Assembly: GCA_965371355.1 (NCBI GenBank)
Contig: CBDUYD010000011.1
Coordinates: forward strand, 1-33,215
Source of the DNA: JASJHI01 sp965371355
Lineage (GTDB): Bacteria; Actinomycetota; Acidimicrobiia; Acidimicrobiales; Ilumatobacteraceae
Direction: 5' to 3'
Length of the DNA stretch: 33,215 bases
Part shown: positions 23,867-31,950 of the stretch, piece by piece
Layout: every line of letters starts with the position of its first letter
How positions within the stretch are numbered: position 1 is the first letter of the stretch
The notes under the pieces: model-generated
Database searches by the model: none
What the model saw: only the letters and a program-made list of their open reading frames with translations
Told to the model about the DNA's origin: nothing
Program-made: the position numbers and the translations under genes

Positions 23867-24823
23867 TCACAGTGCGGTCTCCTTCACGTCGAAGAAGGAG
23901 CGCAGACGGTCGCCGGCGAAGTTGAGCGACAGCACGGTGAGGAAGAGCACGGCGATCGGCGCCATCGCGATCCAGGGTGCCGCCTCGAGTTCGCGACGCC
24001 CGGCGCCGATCTGGATGAGGATGCCCCAGGTGACACCGCTCTCGACCGAGAGACCGAGGAAGGCGAGCCCGCCTTCGGCGACGATGGCGACCGCAACGCC
24101 CAGGAGTGCGAGGGCCGACATCGGGATCACGACGTTCGGCAGGAGTTCGCGGAAGATGATGCGTGTGTTCTTGGCGCCGAGCGACCTGGCGGCGGTGACG
24201 AACTCGCGGTCGGAGTAGGCGATCGTGTTGGCCCGCGAGACGCGGCCGACCGGTGCCACGCCGAGGACGCCGAGCGTGAGCGAGATCGTCAGCAGGCTGC
24301 GGTCCATCAGGCTGGTGATGAGGATGGCGAGCACGAGTGCCGGGAACGACAGCAGGATCAGGAACGCGAAGGAGATGACCCTGTCGGCCGTGCCACGGAA
24401 GTAGCCGCCGATCATCCCGAGCGATCCCCCGACCAGCATGCCGAACGCGATGGCGGCGAAACCCACCGTGAGCGACGTGCGGGCACCCCAGATCACGCGA
24501 CTGAACATGTCGCGGGCGTCCTGATCGCTGCCGAACCAGAACGTCGACGAGGGCGAGTAGGGGGGCGCACCCTGGGAGGGTTCGATCAGGTTCTCCATCG
24601 GGTCGTCGAGCGGAAGCCATGGCGCGAGCACCGCTGCGAGGATGATCGTCACCAGCCAGGCGACCGCCACCCAGAACCCGAACCCGAGCCTGCGCTTGAG
24701 GGCACCCTCGAACTCACCAGCGGGTGCGTGGTCCGTCAACGCCTCGCCGATGCCCTCGAGCGGACTGGCGAGAGGAATGTCGGCGATCGTGTCATCGATC
24801 GGCGAACGGGAGACGTCGCTCAC
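23867..24823 (-). CDS. Peptide ABC transporter permease (DppC/OppC)
   Basis: This 318-residue inner-membrane subunit has about six helices. After an unusually long, acidic N-terminal tail (about 45 residues) comes the OppC-type N-terminal domain with LAPWLPLDDPMENL and FWFGSDQDARDMFSRVI. The permease domain contains the EAA loop that docks the ATPase: EFVTAARSLGAKNTRIIF, continuing into RELLPNV. The end is SLNFAGDRLRSFFD, normal for this family. GTG at 24821-24823 overlaps the DppB stop (GTGA). The frame is open further upstream only as an overlap with dppB. Confidence 0.94.
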   Translation of the reverse strand: MSDVSRSPIDDTIADIPLASPLEGIGEALTDHAPAGEFEGALKRRLGFGFWVAVAWLVTIILAAVLAPWLPLDDPMENLIEPSQGAPPYSPSSTFWFGSDQDARDMFSRVIWGARTSLTVGFAAIAFGMLVGGSLGMIGGYFRGTADRVISFAFLILLSFPALVLAILITSLMDRSLLTISLTLGVLGVAPVGRVSRANTIAYSDREFVTAARSLGAKNTRIIFRELLPNVVIPMSALALLGVAVAIVAEGGLAFLGLSVESGVTWGILIQIGAGRRELEAAPWIAMAPIAVLFLTVLSLNFAGDRLRSFFDVKETAL

Positions 24824-25779
24824 ACTTCCCTCACCCGCGGGTCGATGAACGAGTACACGATGTCGACCAGGATGTTGATCACGACGAACCCGAGCGTGAC
24901 GATCATCACGATCGCCAACACCACCGGGAAGTCCTCGCGCAGAATCGCTTCGACGATCGCGCTGCCGAGCCCGGGGATGCGGAAGATCTGCTCGACGACC
25001 AGTGCCCCGCCGATCAGCGCGCCCGTCGTGATCCCGAAGATCGTGACGAACGAGAACAGCGACGGTCTCAGCGCGTGCTTGAAGAGTACCCCTGGCTTGG
25101 ACACGCCCTTCGATCTCGCGGTCAGGATGAAGTCCTCCTGCAAGGTGGTGATCAGGTCGGTGCGCAGCAGGCGCTGATAGACGGCGCCCGCCGGGATGGC
25201 GATCGTCAACGCCGGGAGGAACAGTTGCCAGAGACGCTCCCAGAACGGATCGGTGGCGATGTAGGTCTGCGGGAACACGGGCCATTTCAGCGTGAACAGC
25301 CACTTCATGATCACGGCGAGCGCGAAGCTCGGGATCGCGACGAACAGGAACGTCACCGCGGTCGAGGCCTTGTCGATCGCCTTGTCGGCCTTCGACGCCG
25401 ACCACAACGCCCACGGGACGGCCATGATCGTCGCCATCACCTGCGCCATGAGCACGAGTGCCAATGTGCGCGGTAGGCGCTCGGCGATCAGGTCGTTGAC
25501 CGGTGGGGCGCCGTCACGGCTGAACTGCACACCGAAGTCGCCGGTGACGAAGTCACCCAGCCAGAGCACATAGCGCACGGGCAACGGCTTGTCGAGGTTG
25601 TACTCCTCCTTCGCCGCCTCGATCATCGCGACGCTCGTCGGGTTCTCGGTGTCTCCCGCAATCGGCCCGAGGATGTTGAACAAGGGGTCGCCGAGCAGAT
25701 TCATCGCCCCGAACGTCAGCATGCTCACGGCCAGCAGCAGGAGGAGCCCTGCCGCCAGCCGTTGGAGCCAGAATCTCAT
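24820..25779 (-). CDS. Peptide ABC transporter permease (DppB/OppB)
   Basis: This 319-residue partner permease starts MRFWLQRLAAGLLLLLAVSM, the typical OppB first helix. A long outer loop (GDPLFNILGPIAGDT, LDKPLPVRYVLWLGDFVTGD) and five more helices follow. The ATPase-docking loop reads DFILTARSKGVSKPGVLFKH. The C-terminus VDIVYSFIDPRVREV is the family standard, with the IDPRVR motif. The gene begins 34 bases after the substrate-binding protein gene ends, with no terminator in between, so it is in the same operon. Confidence 0.95.
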   Translation of the reverse strand: MRFWLQRLAAGLLLLLAVSMLTFGAMNLLGDPLFNILGPIAGDTENPTSVAMIEAAKEEYNLDKPLPVRYVLWLGDFVTGDFGVQFSRDGAPPVNDLIAERLPRTLALVLMAQVMATIMAVPWALWSASKADKAIDKASTAVTFLFVAIPSFALAVIMKWLFTLKWPVFPQTYIATDPFWERLWQLFLPALTIAIPAGAVYQRLLRTDLITTLQEDFILTARSKGVSKPGVLFKHALRPSLFSFVTIFGITTGALIGGALVVEQIFRIPGLGSAIVEAILREDFPVVLAIVMIVTLGFVVINILVDIVYSFIDPRVREV

Positions 25780-25813
25780 CGGGTCGGGACCGCCAAGGTG
25801 TCGGGACGGCGCG

Positions 25814-27658
25814 TCAGGAGTCGGCGAGCCAGATCTGGTCGTAGAGATGTGAACCGTTGCTGGTGCAGGCGAGCACCGCGCCGTCGGGTGTTACGTGCTC
25901 GCACATCCCCCTGATGTTCTCGGCGAACGCGTTGTCCCACATCGTGTGGTTCAGGTAGATGTACACGTAGTCCTGGTTCATCAGCGCCTCGGCCTGTTGG
26001 TAGAGCCCGATGCGTTCGGCCTCGTCGGTGCTGGCCATCGCCTGGAACAGCAGCCCATCGCGAGCCTCGCTGCACAGCCGCGGGAAGTTGAGGGCGAGAC
26101 CGTCCGGGCCGCCGGGTGGATCGCCGGCGGTGCGGCAGAGCATCCATACGTTGTCGCCCCAAGGGTCGGGGGCGCCATGGCCGCGCCATGCGGTGACGTT
26201 GTACTTCCCGAAGACGGTCTGGGAGATGTGATCGTCCTGGAGCGCCTCGTCGCGGGTGACGTTGAACCCGTCGCTCCAGCCCTCCGCGAGGATGTCAGCG
26301 ATCCGGGTGTTCACTACGGAGGGTCCGGAGAACAGGTAAGACATATTGATCTTGCCGTCGCTGCAGTTCTCGGGGAAGTCGGCGCAGTACGAGTCGATCA
26401 ACGGCCTGGCGGAGTCGGGGTCGTCGCCGAGCTGGACCACGTCGGGGTTGAACCACTTGCTCTCGGGCGTGAAGCGCTGGTCGGCCATGCGGAGAGCATC
26501 GAGACCGATCAGCTGGTTGATGAGCGTCCGCGGCGTCGAGCGGGCCAGGGCCTCGCGAGCGCGCACGTCATCGAACGGCGGGGCCGCCGAGTTGACGAGC
26601 AGGAAGCCTTCCTCACGGGTGTCGTCGATGACGTTCTGCACGCCGTCGGCGTCGCGCAGGTCGAGGATCGACTGCGGATCGGTCGTGTGCATCGAGTTGA
26701 GCTGACCTCCCGAGAACAGGTCGACACGGTCGGCCGAGTCGGTCACGACGTGGAACTCGATCGCATCGAGGTATGCCTCACCGTTCCACCAGTCGGGGTT
26801 CTTCTCGACGCGGGTGACCGAGTTCTGTGTGCGGCTGACGAACTTGTACGGACCGGTCCCGACCGGTTCCTGATTGAGCGTCGCATCGGCCGCCGCGGCC
26901 TCGAGCCATGCGGGGGAAGCGATGTAGCCGAGCTGGCTCGCCATGGTCCCCGGCCAGTAGGCGTTCGCGTCGAGCAGGTTGTAACGGACGGTGTACTCGT
27001 CGATCACCTCGACGGCGCCTTCTGCGGGGTAGAAGGGGCGCACGGCGAGTCCGACGATAGGCGCATCGAGTTGCCTCGCGAAGTTGGCCGCCACGGCCTC
27101 GGCGTTGAGCGGCGTGTCATCGTGAAAGGTGATGCCCTCCCGGATCTTCAGATCCCATGAGGTGAAGTCCTCGTTCGAGGTCCACGACTCGGCGAGGTAG
27201 GGCTGGGCGATGCCGTTCTCGTCGTAGCGGACGAGCGCATCGAACACCGAGTTGCCGATCACGTAACCGGTGACCGCCCACGACGACGTGGTCGGGTTGA
27301 GGCCGTCGGCATCGGCTTCCATGCCGATCTGCAGCACACCACCGGGGATCGGGTCGGTGTTCTCGTCGACCTCTTCGATCTCCGCCACATCGGTGGCTCC
27401 GTCGGCCTCGTCAGCGGTTTCGTCGCCGCTCGAGCCATCGACGTCATCTGGCTCGTCCGACTCGTCCTCGACCATCGAGTCGTCGGTCTCACCGGTGCCG
27501 GACGCGTCGGTCTCCGCCGCGTCGGTCTCCGCAGGCGCGTCCGTCGACGCCGAGTCGCCGTCGCCGTCGCTTCCGCCACAGGCTGAGGCGATGAGCGCGA
27601 AGCCGGCGAACGCGGCAAGGCTCGATCTGATCAAACGGCTCGATGAGCGAGTTCGCAT
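25814..27658 (-). CDS. Peptide ABC transporter substrate-binding lipoprotein (DppA/OppA family 5)
   Basis: This 614-residue exported lipoprotein captures the peptide for the importer. A basic N-terminus and hydrophobic stretch end in ALIASAC, with Cys27 as the lipidated residue. The next roughly 75 residues are almost wholly Asp, Glu, Ser, Thr, Gly and Ala, a long acidic tether. The SBP_bac_5 domain then begins (GGVLQIGMEADADGLNPTTS), with YLAESWTSNEDFTSWDLKIR and VGTGPYKFVSRT typical of the family. AGGGGG lies 8 bases before the ATG. It is the first gene of the operon, as usual. The actual substrate (di- or oligopeptide, or another family 5 ligand such as nickel or glycosides) is not determined by the sequence. 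Confidence 0.93.
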   Translation of the reverse strand: MRTRSSSRLIRSSLAAFAGFALIASACGGSDGDGDSASTDAPAETDAAETDASGTGETDDSMVEDESDEPDDVDGSSGDETADEADGATDVAEIEEVDENTDPIPGGVLQIGMEADADGLNPTTSSWAVTGYVIGNSVFDALVRYDENGIAQPYLAESWTSNEDFTSWDLKIREGITFHDDTPLNAEAVAANFARQLDAPIVGLAVRPFYPAEGAVEVIDEYTVRYNLLDANAYWPGTMASQLGYIASPAWLEAAAADATLNQEPVGTGPYKFVSRTQNSVTRVEKNPDWWNGEAYLDAIEFHVVTDSADRVDLFSGGQLNSMHTTDPQSILDLRDADGVQNVIDDTREEGFLLVNSAAPPFDDVRAREALARSTPRTLINQLIGLDALRMADQRFTPESKWFNPDVVQLGDDPDSARPLIDSYCADFPENCSDGKINMSYLFSGPSVVNTRIADILAEGWSDGFNVTRDEALQDDHISQTVFGKYNVTAWRGHGAPDPWGDNVWMLCRTAGDPPGGPDGLALNFPRLCSEARDGLLFQAMASTDEAERIGLYQQAEALMNQDYVYIYLNHTMWDNAFAENIRGMCEHVTPDGAVLACTSNGSHLYDQIWLADS

Positions 27659-27855
27659 CGGTATCCCCCTGGTTACTGTCTGCTGGTCGATTGTTGGCCT
27701 GCGTGACCACCGTCACGTCGAGCGGAGACTACTCGTCGTCGTCACCCTGAGAGAATCGGAGGGCGACTTCGTCGCGTAGGCGTCACCCGCCGTCATCTGT
27801 CCGGATCTCGCCGACCGGGGTTCGTGGGGCGTACGGCGCGCGACTAGCTTGCCGG
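27659..27855. promoter_or_regulatory. 197-base divergent region between the peptide importer and the phosphoribosyltransferase
   Basis: This is the largest gap in the window and must hold the importer promoter. On the minus strand TAGTCT at 27726-27731 could be its -10 box, leaving a 5' leader of about 60 bases with AGGGGG as ribosome-binding site. On the plus strand TAGCTT at 27845-27850 lies 5 bases before the ATG at 27856. I see no strong palindrome, repeat or small ORF in the remainder. Confidence 0.35.
27845..27850 (+). promoter_or_regulatory. Candidate -10 box of a leaderless phosphoribosyltransferase transcript
   Basis: TAGCTT (TAnnnT) ends 5 bases before the ATG at 27856, where no ribosome-binding site is visible. 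The spacing would put the transcript start at or next to the start codon, as proposed for trpS, scpA and the AlkA-like gene. Confidence 0.38.
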
Positions 27856-28356
27856 ATGATGCCTGAGCAGCGCGAGATCATGACGTGGGACCTCTTCGGC
27901 GAGGCCTCCCGGGATCTGGCGCAGCAGGTGGTCGACGACGCCTACGAGCCCGACATGGTGCTGGCGATCGCCCGCGGCGGACTGCTGATCGGGGGAGCGA
28001 TCGGCTACGCACTGGCGATCAAGAACGTGTACACGATGAACGTCGAGTTCTACACCGGCGTCGACGAGCGGCTCGACGTGCCACGCATCCTGCCCCCGGC
28101 ACCCGATTTCGTCGATCTGACGCACGGCAAGATCCTGATCGTCGACGACGTCGCCGACACCGGCCACACGCTGCGATCGGTGCAGGAGTTCTGCGAGGGC
28201 AAGGTCGGTGAAGTGCGCACCGGCGTGCTCTACGAGAAGTCGCACTCGGTCGTCAAGTGCGACTACATCTGGCGCCGCACCGCCCAGTGGATCAACTTCC
28301 CGTGGAGCGACAAGGACCCCGTCGCCAAGCGCGACGGGGTCGTCAAGGACTCCTGA
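27856..28356 (+). CDS. Phosphoribosyltransferase family protein
   Basis: This 166-residue protein of the type I phosphoribosyltransferase fold has the PRPP-binding loop KILIVDDVADTGHTL and the upstream IARGGLLIGGAIGYAL segment, which together resemble xanthine/hypoxanthine-guanine phosphoribosyltransferases. RTAQWINFPWSDKD near the end is also found in xanthine PRT-like proteins. These enzymes salvage a purine base with PRPP to the nucleotide; the base used here is not certain. ATG codons occur at 27856, 27859 and 27880. I keep the first because a TAGCTT box fits a leaderless start there. Its last 14 bases overlap the convergent site-2 protease gene. Confidence 0.88.
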   Translation: MMPEQREIMTWDLFGEASRDLAQQVVDDAYEPDMVLAIARGGLLIGGAIGYALAIKNVYTMNVEFYTGVDERLDVPRILPPAPDFVDLTHGKILIVDDVADTGHTLRSVQEFCEGKVGEVRTGVLYEKSHSVVKCDYIWRRTAQWINFPWSDKDPVAKRDGVVKDS

Positions 28357-29407
28357 CACCGCTTGCGGCGGCGAGGCGTTCCTGCAAGCGCTTCGGCGGC
28401 ACGATGCCGAGCAGTTCATCGCCGTTCCACACGGTGACCACCGGTCGCAGCGGGTTGAGACGGGGGAGCACCATCGCCAGTTCCTCGTCGGGTGACGCCT
28501 TGGCCAGCTTGCTGAACGGCACCATCAGCTGGGTCAGCATCACCATCGCCCGGCGTTCGGCGGGGATCGCCCACAACTGCTCCTCGAGCACGAGCCCGTC
28601 GAGTTCGCCGTCGTCGTCGACGATCGCGACCGCCCCGGCATCGCCGAGGCGTTGGCGCTGCCAGATCATCGAGTCGGCGTCCATGTCGGTGCCGGCTTGG
28701 GCGATGCCGAACCACGTCAGATCACCGACGGTCAGTCCGTCGAGTTGCTCGCCGATCGCCGCCGCGCCGATCTCGGCGCGGGCGTTGAGTGCGATGAAGA
28801 CACCGGTGATCGCCACGAATATCCCGGGCATGCCGTTGAACATCATCACGACGCCCCCACCGGCCATCGCCCAACCGAGGACCCGGCCGGCATTGCCGGC
28901 GTCGCGCATCGCCCGGTAGCGGCTGCCGGTGCGCCACCACCGAAAGGCGCGCAGCACACGGCCACCGTCGAGCGGCGCGCCGGGCAGCATGTTGAACACG
29001 GCGAGGAACACGTTCACGAACCCGATCCACGCCAGGAGGCCCACGTCGAGGGCGACCCCGGCGGCGAATGCGGTCACTCCGATGACCAGGCTCACGATCG
29101 GGCCGGCGAGCGCGACCCAGGCCTCGGCTCGGGGCGATGGCGCCTCGCGATCGAGTCGGGCCACACCGCCGAGTGCCCACAGATCGATCGACTCGGTCTG
29201 GATCCCGTATCGCCGTGCCACGAGCGCGTGCCCGAACTCGTGGGCGAGGATCGTCAGGAAGAACGCGAGCACCGCGATCGCCCCGGCGACGACGCCGAGA
29301 ACGGCCGCCAGGTTGGTGCCGAACAACGCCGCGACGAGCAGGATCGTCCAGTGTGCGCGCACGGGAATACCCGATATACGACCTATCTGGAGCGACCCGG
29401 TGATCAT
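28343..29407 (-). CDS. Site-2 protease family (M50) membrane metalloprotease with CBS-like C-terminus
   Basis: This 354-residue intramembrane zinc protease has the HEFGH motif at residues 56-60 in the second helix. The third zinc ligand is in the NMLPGAPLDGGR motif (Asn139 to Arg150). After the six-helix core, a cytoplasmic part of about 160 residues shows two CBS-like repeats (MIWQRQRLGDAGAVAIVDDD; LRPVVTVWNGDELLGIVP), the arrangement of Rip3-type proteases. Such enzymes cleave membrane-bound regulators or cleared signal peptides; the target here is unknown. The frame can start at a TTG at 29419, but ATG at 29407 begins right at the conserved MITGSLQIGRISGIPVRAHW. Confidence 0.92.
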   Translation of the reverse strand: MITGSLQIGRISGIPVRAHWTILLVAALFGTNLAAVLGVVAGAIAVLAFFLTILAHEFGHALVARRYGIQTESIDLWALGGVARLDREAPSPRAEAWVALAGPIVSLVIGVTAFAAGVALDVGLLAWIGFVNVFLAVFNMLPGAPLDGGRVLRAFRWWRTGSRYRAMRDAGNAGRVLGWAMAGGGVVMMFNGMPGIFVAITGVFIALNARAEIGAAAIGEQLDGLTVGDLTWFGIAQAGTDMDADSMIWQRQRLGDAGAVAIVDDDGELDGLVLEEQLWAIPAERRAMVMLTQLMVPFSKLAKASPDEELAMVLPRLNPLRPVVTVWNGDELLGIVPPKRLQERLAAASGVRSP

Positions 29408-29419
29408 CGTCTCGTACAA

Positions 29420-29551
29420 CCGCTGGGAGGGCCCGAATATTCCACACCCTGCCGACCCGCAACATCGACTTCACCAGAAAAATGTGCGCAAGATCGCGCT
29501 GAGCGGGAAGATCCGTACAAGTTTCGGGTGGAGTGGGTGGCGGGGCGGGTC
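29420..29551. promoter_or_regulatory. Intergenic spacer upstream of the site-2 protease gene
   Basis: These 132 bases separate the end of the ThiY-like lipoprotein gene from the protease start on the minus strand. The AT-richer stretch around 29470-29485 stands out from the GC-rich background and may contain promoter elements. I could not identify a convincing -10/-35 pair, terminator hairpin or small gene. Confidence 0.25.
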
Positions 29552-30721
29552 TCAGCGGCCGATCGAGGGATCGATGAACTCGTTCGTGTAGGCGCTCTCG
29601 GCTGTGTAGCCCTCGGGAAGGTCGATCCCCTCCTCGGCCAGGATTGCCGACATCTGGTCGAAGAGCAGCGAGATCCGCGCCTCGTCGAAGTTTCCGTACG
29701 TGTCGTCGGGGCCGTTCGAGCCGATGCCCGTCGACTCGAACAACGCGTAGGCCGCCTCGTTCAGCTCGGGCGAGAGTGTCCAGAAGTTGTCGTACACCTC
29801 GGTCACCGTGATGATCTCGTCGCCGATCGGGCCGGGATTCTCGTGGAAATCGACCCACGCCTGCTGGAGCTTCGGAACGAAGAGGTCGAGGCAGGGCGAC
29901 AGCTCCTCGAGCCGCTCGGTCAGCACGGTGTAGGGCCCGGGATAGGGCTGCCATCCGATGTCGTCGATCAGCAGGAAGTCGACCTCGGCCGGGGCGCCAT
30001 CCTTCCAGTCGATCAGGTTCTCGTACTTGTAGATCTCGTTCGTGGCGAAGCCCTGCTGGATGTAGTCACCCCCGTTGGCGACCCACTGGTCGGGGGCGCC
30101 GCCATAGTTCGGATCGCTCTGATCGGCCGTCATGATGCCCTCCGACACGAAGAAGTCGATGTACGCGGTCCCGGGGAAGTGCAGGACGCGTTCGCCGGTC
30201 GCTGCGATGGTCGTCGGTTCGTTCTTGTCGATCTCGAGCTGTGCCGGGTCCCACATCACCATCTGTGGGTTGATCTCCAGCGTCGTCGCCACCGCGGTCA
30301 CCTCGACGGTCGGCGCGGCCTGGATGACGTCGTCGCTGTTGAGGTATCCGAGGATGATGTCCTGATCGGTCTTCATGACGGTGGCGACGGGCTGGGACTC
30401 GATCGCGTCGCCGCCCGCTCTGATCTCGAGCGTCTCGATTCCGCCGACCGCGTACGCCGGGTCGATCGGGCCCGAGTACGTGAAGAACTGCGCATCGGCC
30501 TCTGCCCCCTCGCCCATCAACTGGTACGTGCCGCCGTGTTCGACCTCGGGCCACCAGTCGGTCTGGATGACCATGTTGGAAGGGCAGACCGAGCCGTCCA
30601 CCGAGGTGCCGTCCGATGCTGTCCCGTCCGATTCCGCACCGTCGGAACCGGAGTCGTCGTCACCGCATGCCGCGGCTAGGAGACCGAATGCCAGAGCGCC
30701 GGCCAGCAGCTTGCCCGCCAT
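29552..30721 (-). CDS. ABC transporter substrate-binding lipoprotein, SsuA/ThiY (NMT1-like) type
   Basis: This 389-residue lipoprotein has a hydrophobic stretch that ends in GLLAAAC with Cys19, then a short Asp/Ser-rich tether. The binding domain starts VIQTDWWPEVEHGGTYQLMG, the motif typical of the NMT1/ThiY family (pyrimidine, thiamine-precursor, riboflavin or sulfonate binding). Later segments such as EVDFLLIDDIGWQPYPGP fit the same family. The signal peptide from ATG 30721 is short, with one Lys, and has no ribosome-binding site. A better-placed ATG at 30759 lies in another frame, described separately. It follows a permease gene on the same strand, so the two are probably subunits of one importer. 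Confidence 0.85.
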   Translation of the reverse strand: MAGKLLAGALAFGLLAAACGDDDSGSDGAESDGTASDGTSVDGSVCPSNMVIQTDWWPEVEHGGTYQLMGEGAEADAQFFTYSGPIDPAYAVGGIETLEIRAGGDAIESQPVATVMKTDQDIILGYLNSDDVIQAAPTVEVTAVATTLEINPQMVMWDPAQLEIDKNEPTTIAATGERVLHFPGTAYIDFFVSEGIMTADQSDPNYGGAPDQWVANGGDYIQQGFATNEIYKYENLIDWKDGAPAEVDFLLIDDIGWQPYPGPYTVLTERLEELSPCLDLFVPKLQQAWVDFHENPGPIGDEIITVTEVYDNFWTLSPELNEAAYALFESTGIGSNGPDDTYGNFDEARISLLFDQMSAILAEEGIDLPEGYTAESAYTNEFIDPSIGR

Positions 30722-30759
30722 CACGTCGTTGGTGGCACGTTGTTGGTGGTTCTTCTCAT
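30721..30759 (-). other. 12-codon leader ORF, or displaced N-terminus, before the ThiY-like lipoprotein gene
   Basis: ATG at 30757-30759 is preceded by AGGGAGAG about 5 bases upstream and encodes MRRTTNNVPPTT, then stops in a TGATG that overlaps the lipoprotein ATG at 30721. The two basic residues look like the n-region missing from the downstream signal peptide. Either it is a translationally coupled leader peptide, or a single-base indel has split the real N-terminus. Sequence alone does not decide. Confidence 0.45.
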
Positions 30760-30822
30760 CGGGTCTCTCCCTGGATGTTCGTGCCGGGCGTTCTTGTCGA
30801 GTGGTGGTGTGCGAGGTCGGCC

Positions 30823-31806
30823 TCACGTGGTTCGGGCCTCTGACTCGTGCCAGTTCCGCAGGACTCGCGACGACAGCCAGCTGATGAAGGCGTAGATCGA
30901 GAGTCCGAGGAGCGAGGCGAGGATAACGCCGCCGAAGAGCCGCTCGTATTGCAGTTCCTTGGCGTAGTTGTTGAGCAGCCGCCCGAGACCGAGGTCGCCG
31001 CGGCTGAAGAAGAAATCCGCAACGAGCGCGCCGACGACGCAGAGACCCGCGCCGATGCGAAGCCCGGTGAAGATCGACGGGAGCGCGGCGGGAAACTGCA
31101 GCTTGCGCATCCGGGTGAACCAACCGGCACCGTGGAGCCGGAACAGGTCCTGGTGGTCCCGGTCGACAGACTTCAACCCCAGGAGGAAGCTCGTGAGGAT
31201 CGGGAAGATCGCGACCAGGACGCACGTCACCACGCGCGCCGTTCGGGTCGGGCCGAACCACACGACGAACAGCGGCACGACCGCGAGGATGGGGATCGTC
31301 TGGAGTACGACGGCGTACGGGTAGAGGGCCCGTTCCATCGTGCGATTGAGAGCCATCACGAGCGCTCCCACCAGTGCGAGCAGCGAGGCGATCACGAACC
31401 CGTACAGTGCGATCCGCGTCGTGTTGAACAGCCCTTCGAACAATTCGGCGCGGGCCTTGTCGTTGAGAAATGCCTCGTCGATCACGTCGTGCGGCGGGGG
31501 CACGATGAACCGGCGGCTCTCGTCGAGGATGACGTAGTGCATCGCGTACCAGATTCCGATGAACACGACGAACACGAGCAGTACCGGGCCGTAGCGCGTG
31601 AGCAGGCGCTTCGAGGTCGACCGAGAACGCCTCACGGCCTCGCCGTCGGACGGCGCACGCGGCGACTGGTCGACGACGTCTCCCTGCGCGGGGTCGAGTG
31701 CGGCCGTGCCGTCGGCGAAGACCATCGACACGTCACGAAAGCGCAGCGCGTGTGCCGGCGCTCGCGGGTCGGGTGACGCCGGGTCGTCGATTGGGTCCGT
31801 CGTCAC
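30823..31806 (-). CDS. ABC transporter permease (SsuC/ThiX type) with an ATPase-like N-terminal remnant
   Basis: This 327-residue protein has from about residue 65 a normal six-helix permease of the taurine/nitrate/thiamine-precursor class. It contains TRYGPVLLVFVVFIGIWYA, VPLFVVWFGPTRTAR and the ATPase-docking loop DLFRLHGAGWFTRMRKLQFP ahead of SIFTGLRIGAG. Residues 21-38 (LRFRDVSMVFADGTAALD) read like the first beta strands of an SsuB/TauB ATPase, which has no place in a permease. I infer an in-frame deletion that removed the rest of an ATPase gene. GTG at 31804-31806 has GGAG 9 bases upstream. No ATPase for this importer is present in the window. Confidence 0.85.
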   Translation of the reverse strand: MTTDPIDDPASPDPRAPAHALRFRDVSMVFADGTAALDPAQGDVVDQSPRAPSDGEAVRRSRSTSKRLLTRYGPVLLVFVVFIGIWYAMHYVILDESRRFIVPPPHDVIDEAFLNDKARAELFEGLFNTTRIALYGFVIASLLALVGALVMALNRTMERALYPYAVVLQTIPILAVVPLFVVWFGPTRTARVVTCVLVAIFPILTSFLLGLKSVDRDHQDLFRLHGAGWFTRMRKLQFPAALPSIFTGLRIGAGLCVVGALVADFFFSRGDLGLGRLLNNYAKELQYERLFGGVILASLLGLSIYAFISWLSSRVLRNWHESEARTT

Positions 31807-31933
31807 GCGCGGGATCTCCAGGTGGATCTCGGCGATCCGTCGTGCCGGACCGTACGACGCCCGATGATGGGAGAGAAGTCGGGCATGTGTCAATCCTGTT
31901 GCACAGACCCGCGAGGCGCAAGACGCGCTCGTC

Positions 31934-31950
31934 CGGGGGTCAACCCCCCG
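31934..31950 (-). terminator. GC hairpin at the end of the gamma-glutamyltransferase-family gene
   Basis: A perfect 6-base stem (CGGGGG paired with CCCCCG) with a 5-base loop spans the stop codon of the gene. It has no following T-run on the minus strand, so it is a weak terminator candidate and may only attenuate readthrough into the permease gene, or be a chance result of high GC. Confidence 0.25.

Noticed and set aside
28343..28356. 14-base convergent overlap of the phosphoribosyltransferase and protease genes as a regulatory device
   Set aside because: Short tail-to-tail overlaps are common in compact genomes, and both proteins end normally.
29408..29419. TTG start for the site-2 protease, adding four residues
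   Set aside because: The in-frame ATG at 29407 begins directly at the conserved N-terminus, and the extension adds nothing recognisable.
31803..31886. 27-codon minus-strand ORF (starting MPDFSPIIGRR) whose TGA overlaps the permease GTG
   Set aside because: The GTGA-type overlap is suggestive, but there is no ribosome-binding site and no recognisable similarity. Too short to call without conservation data.
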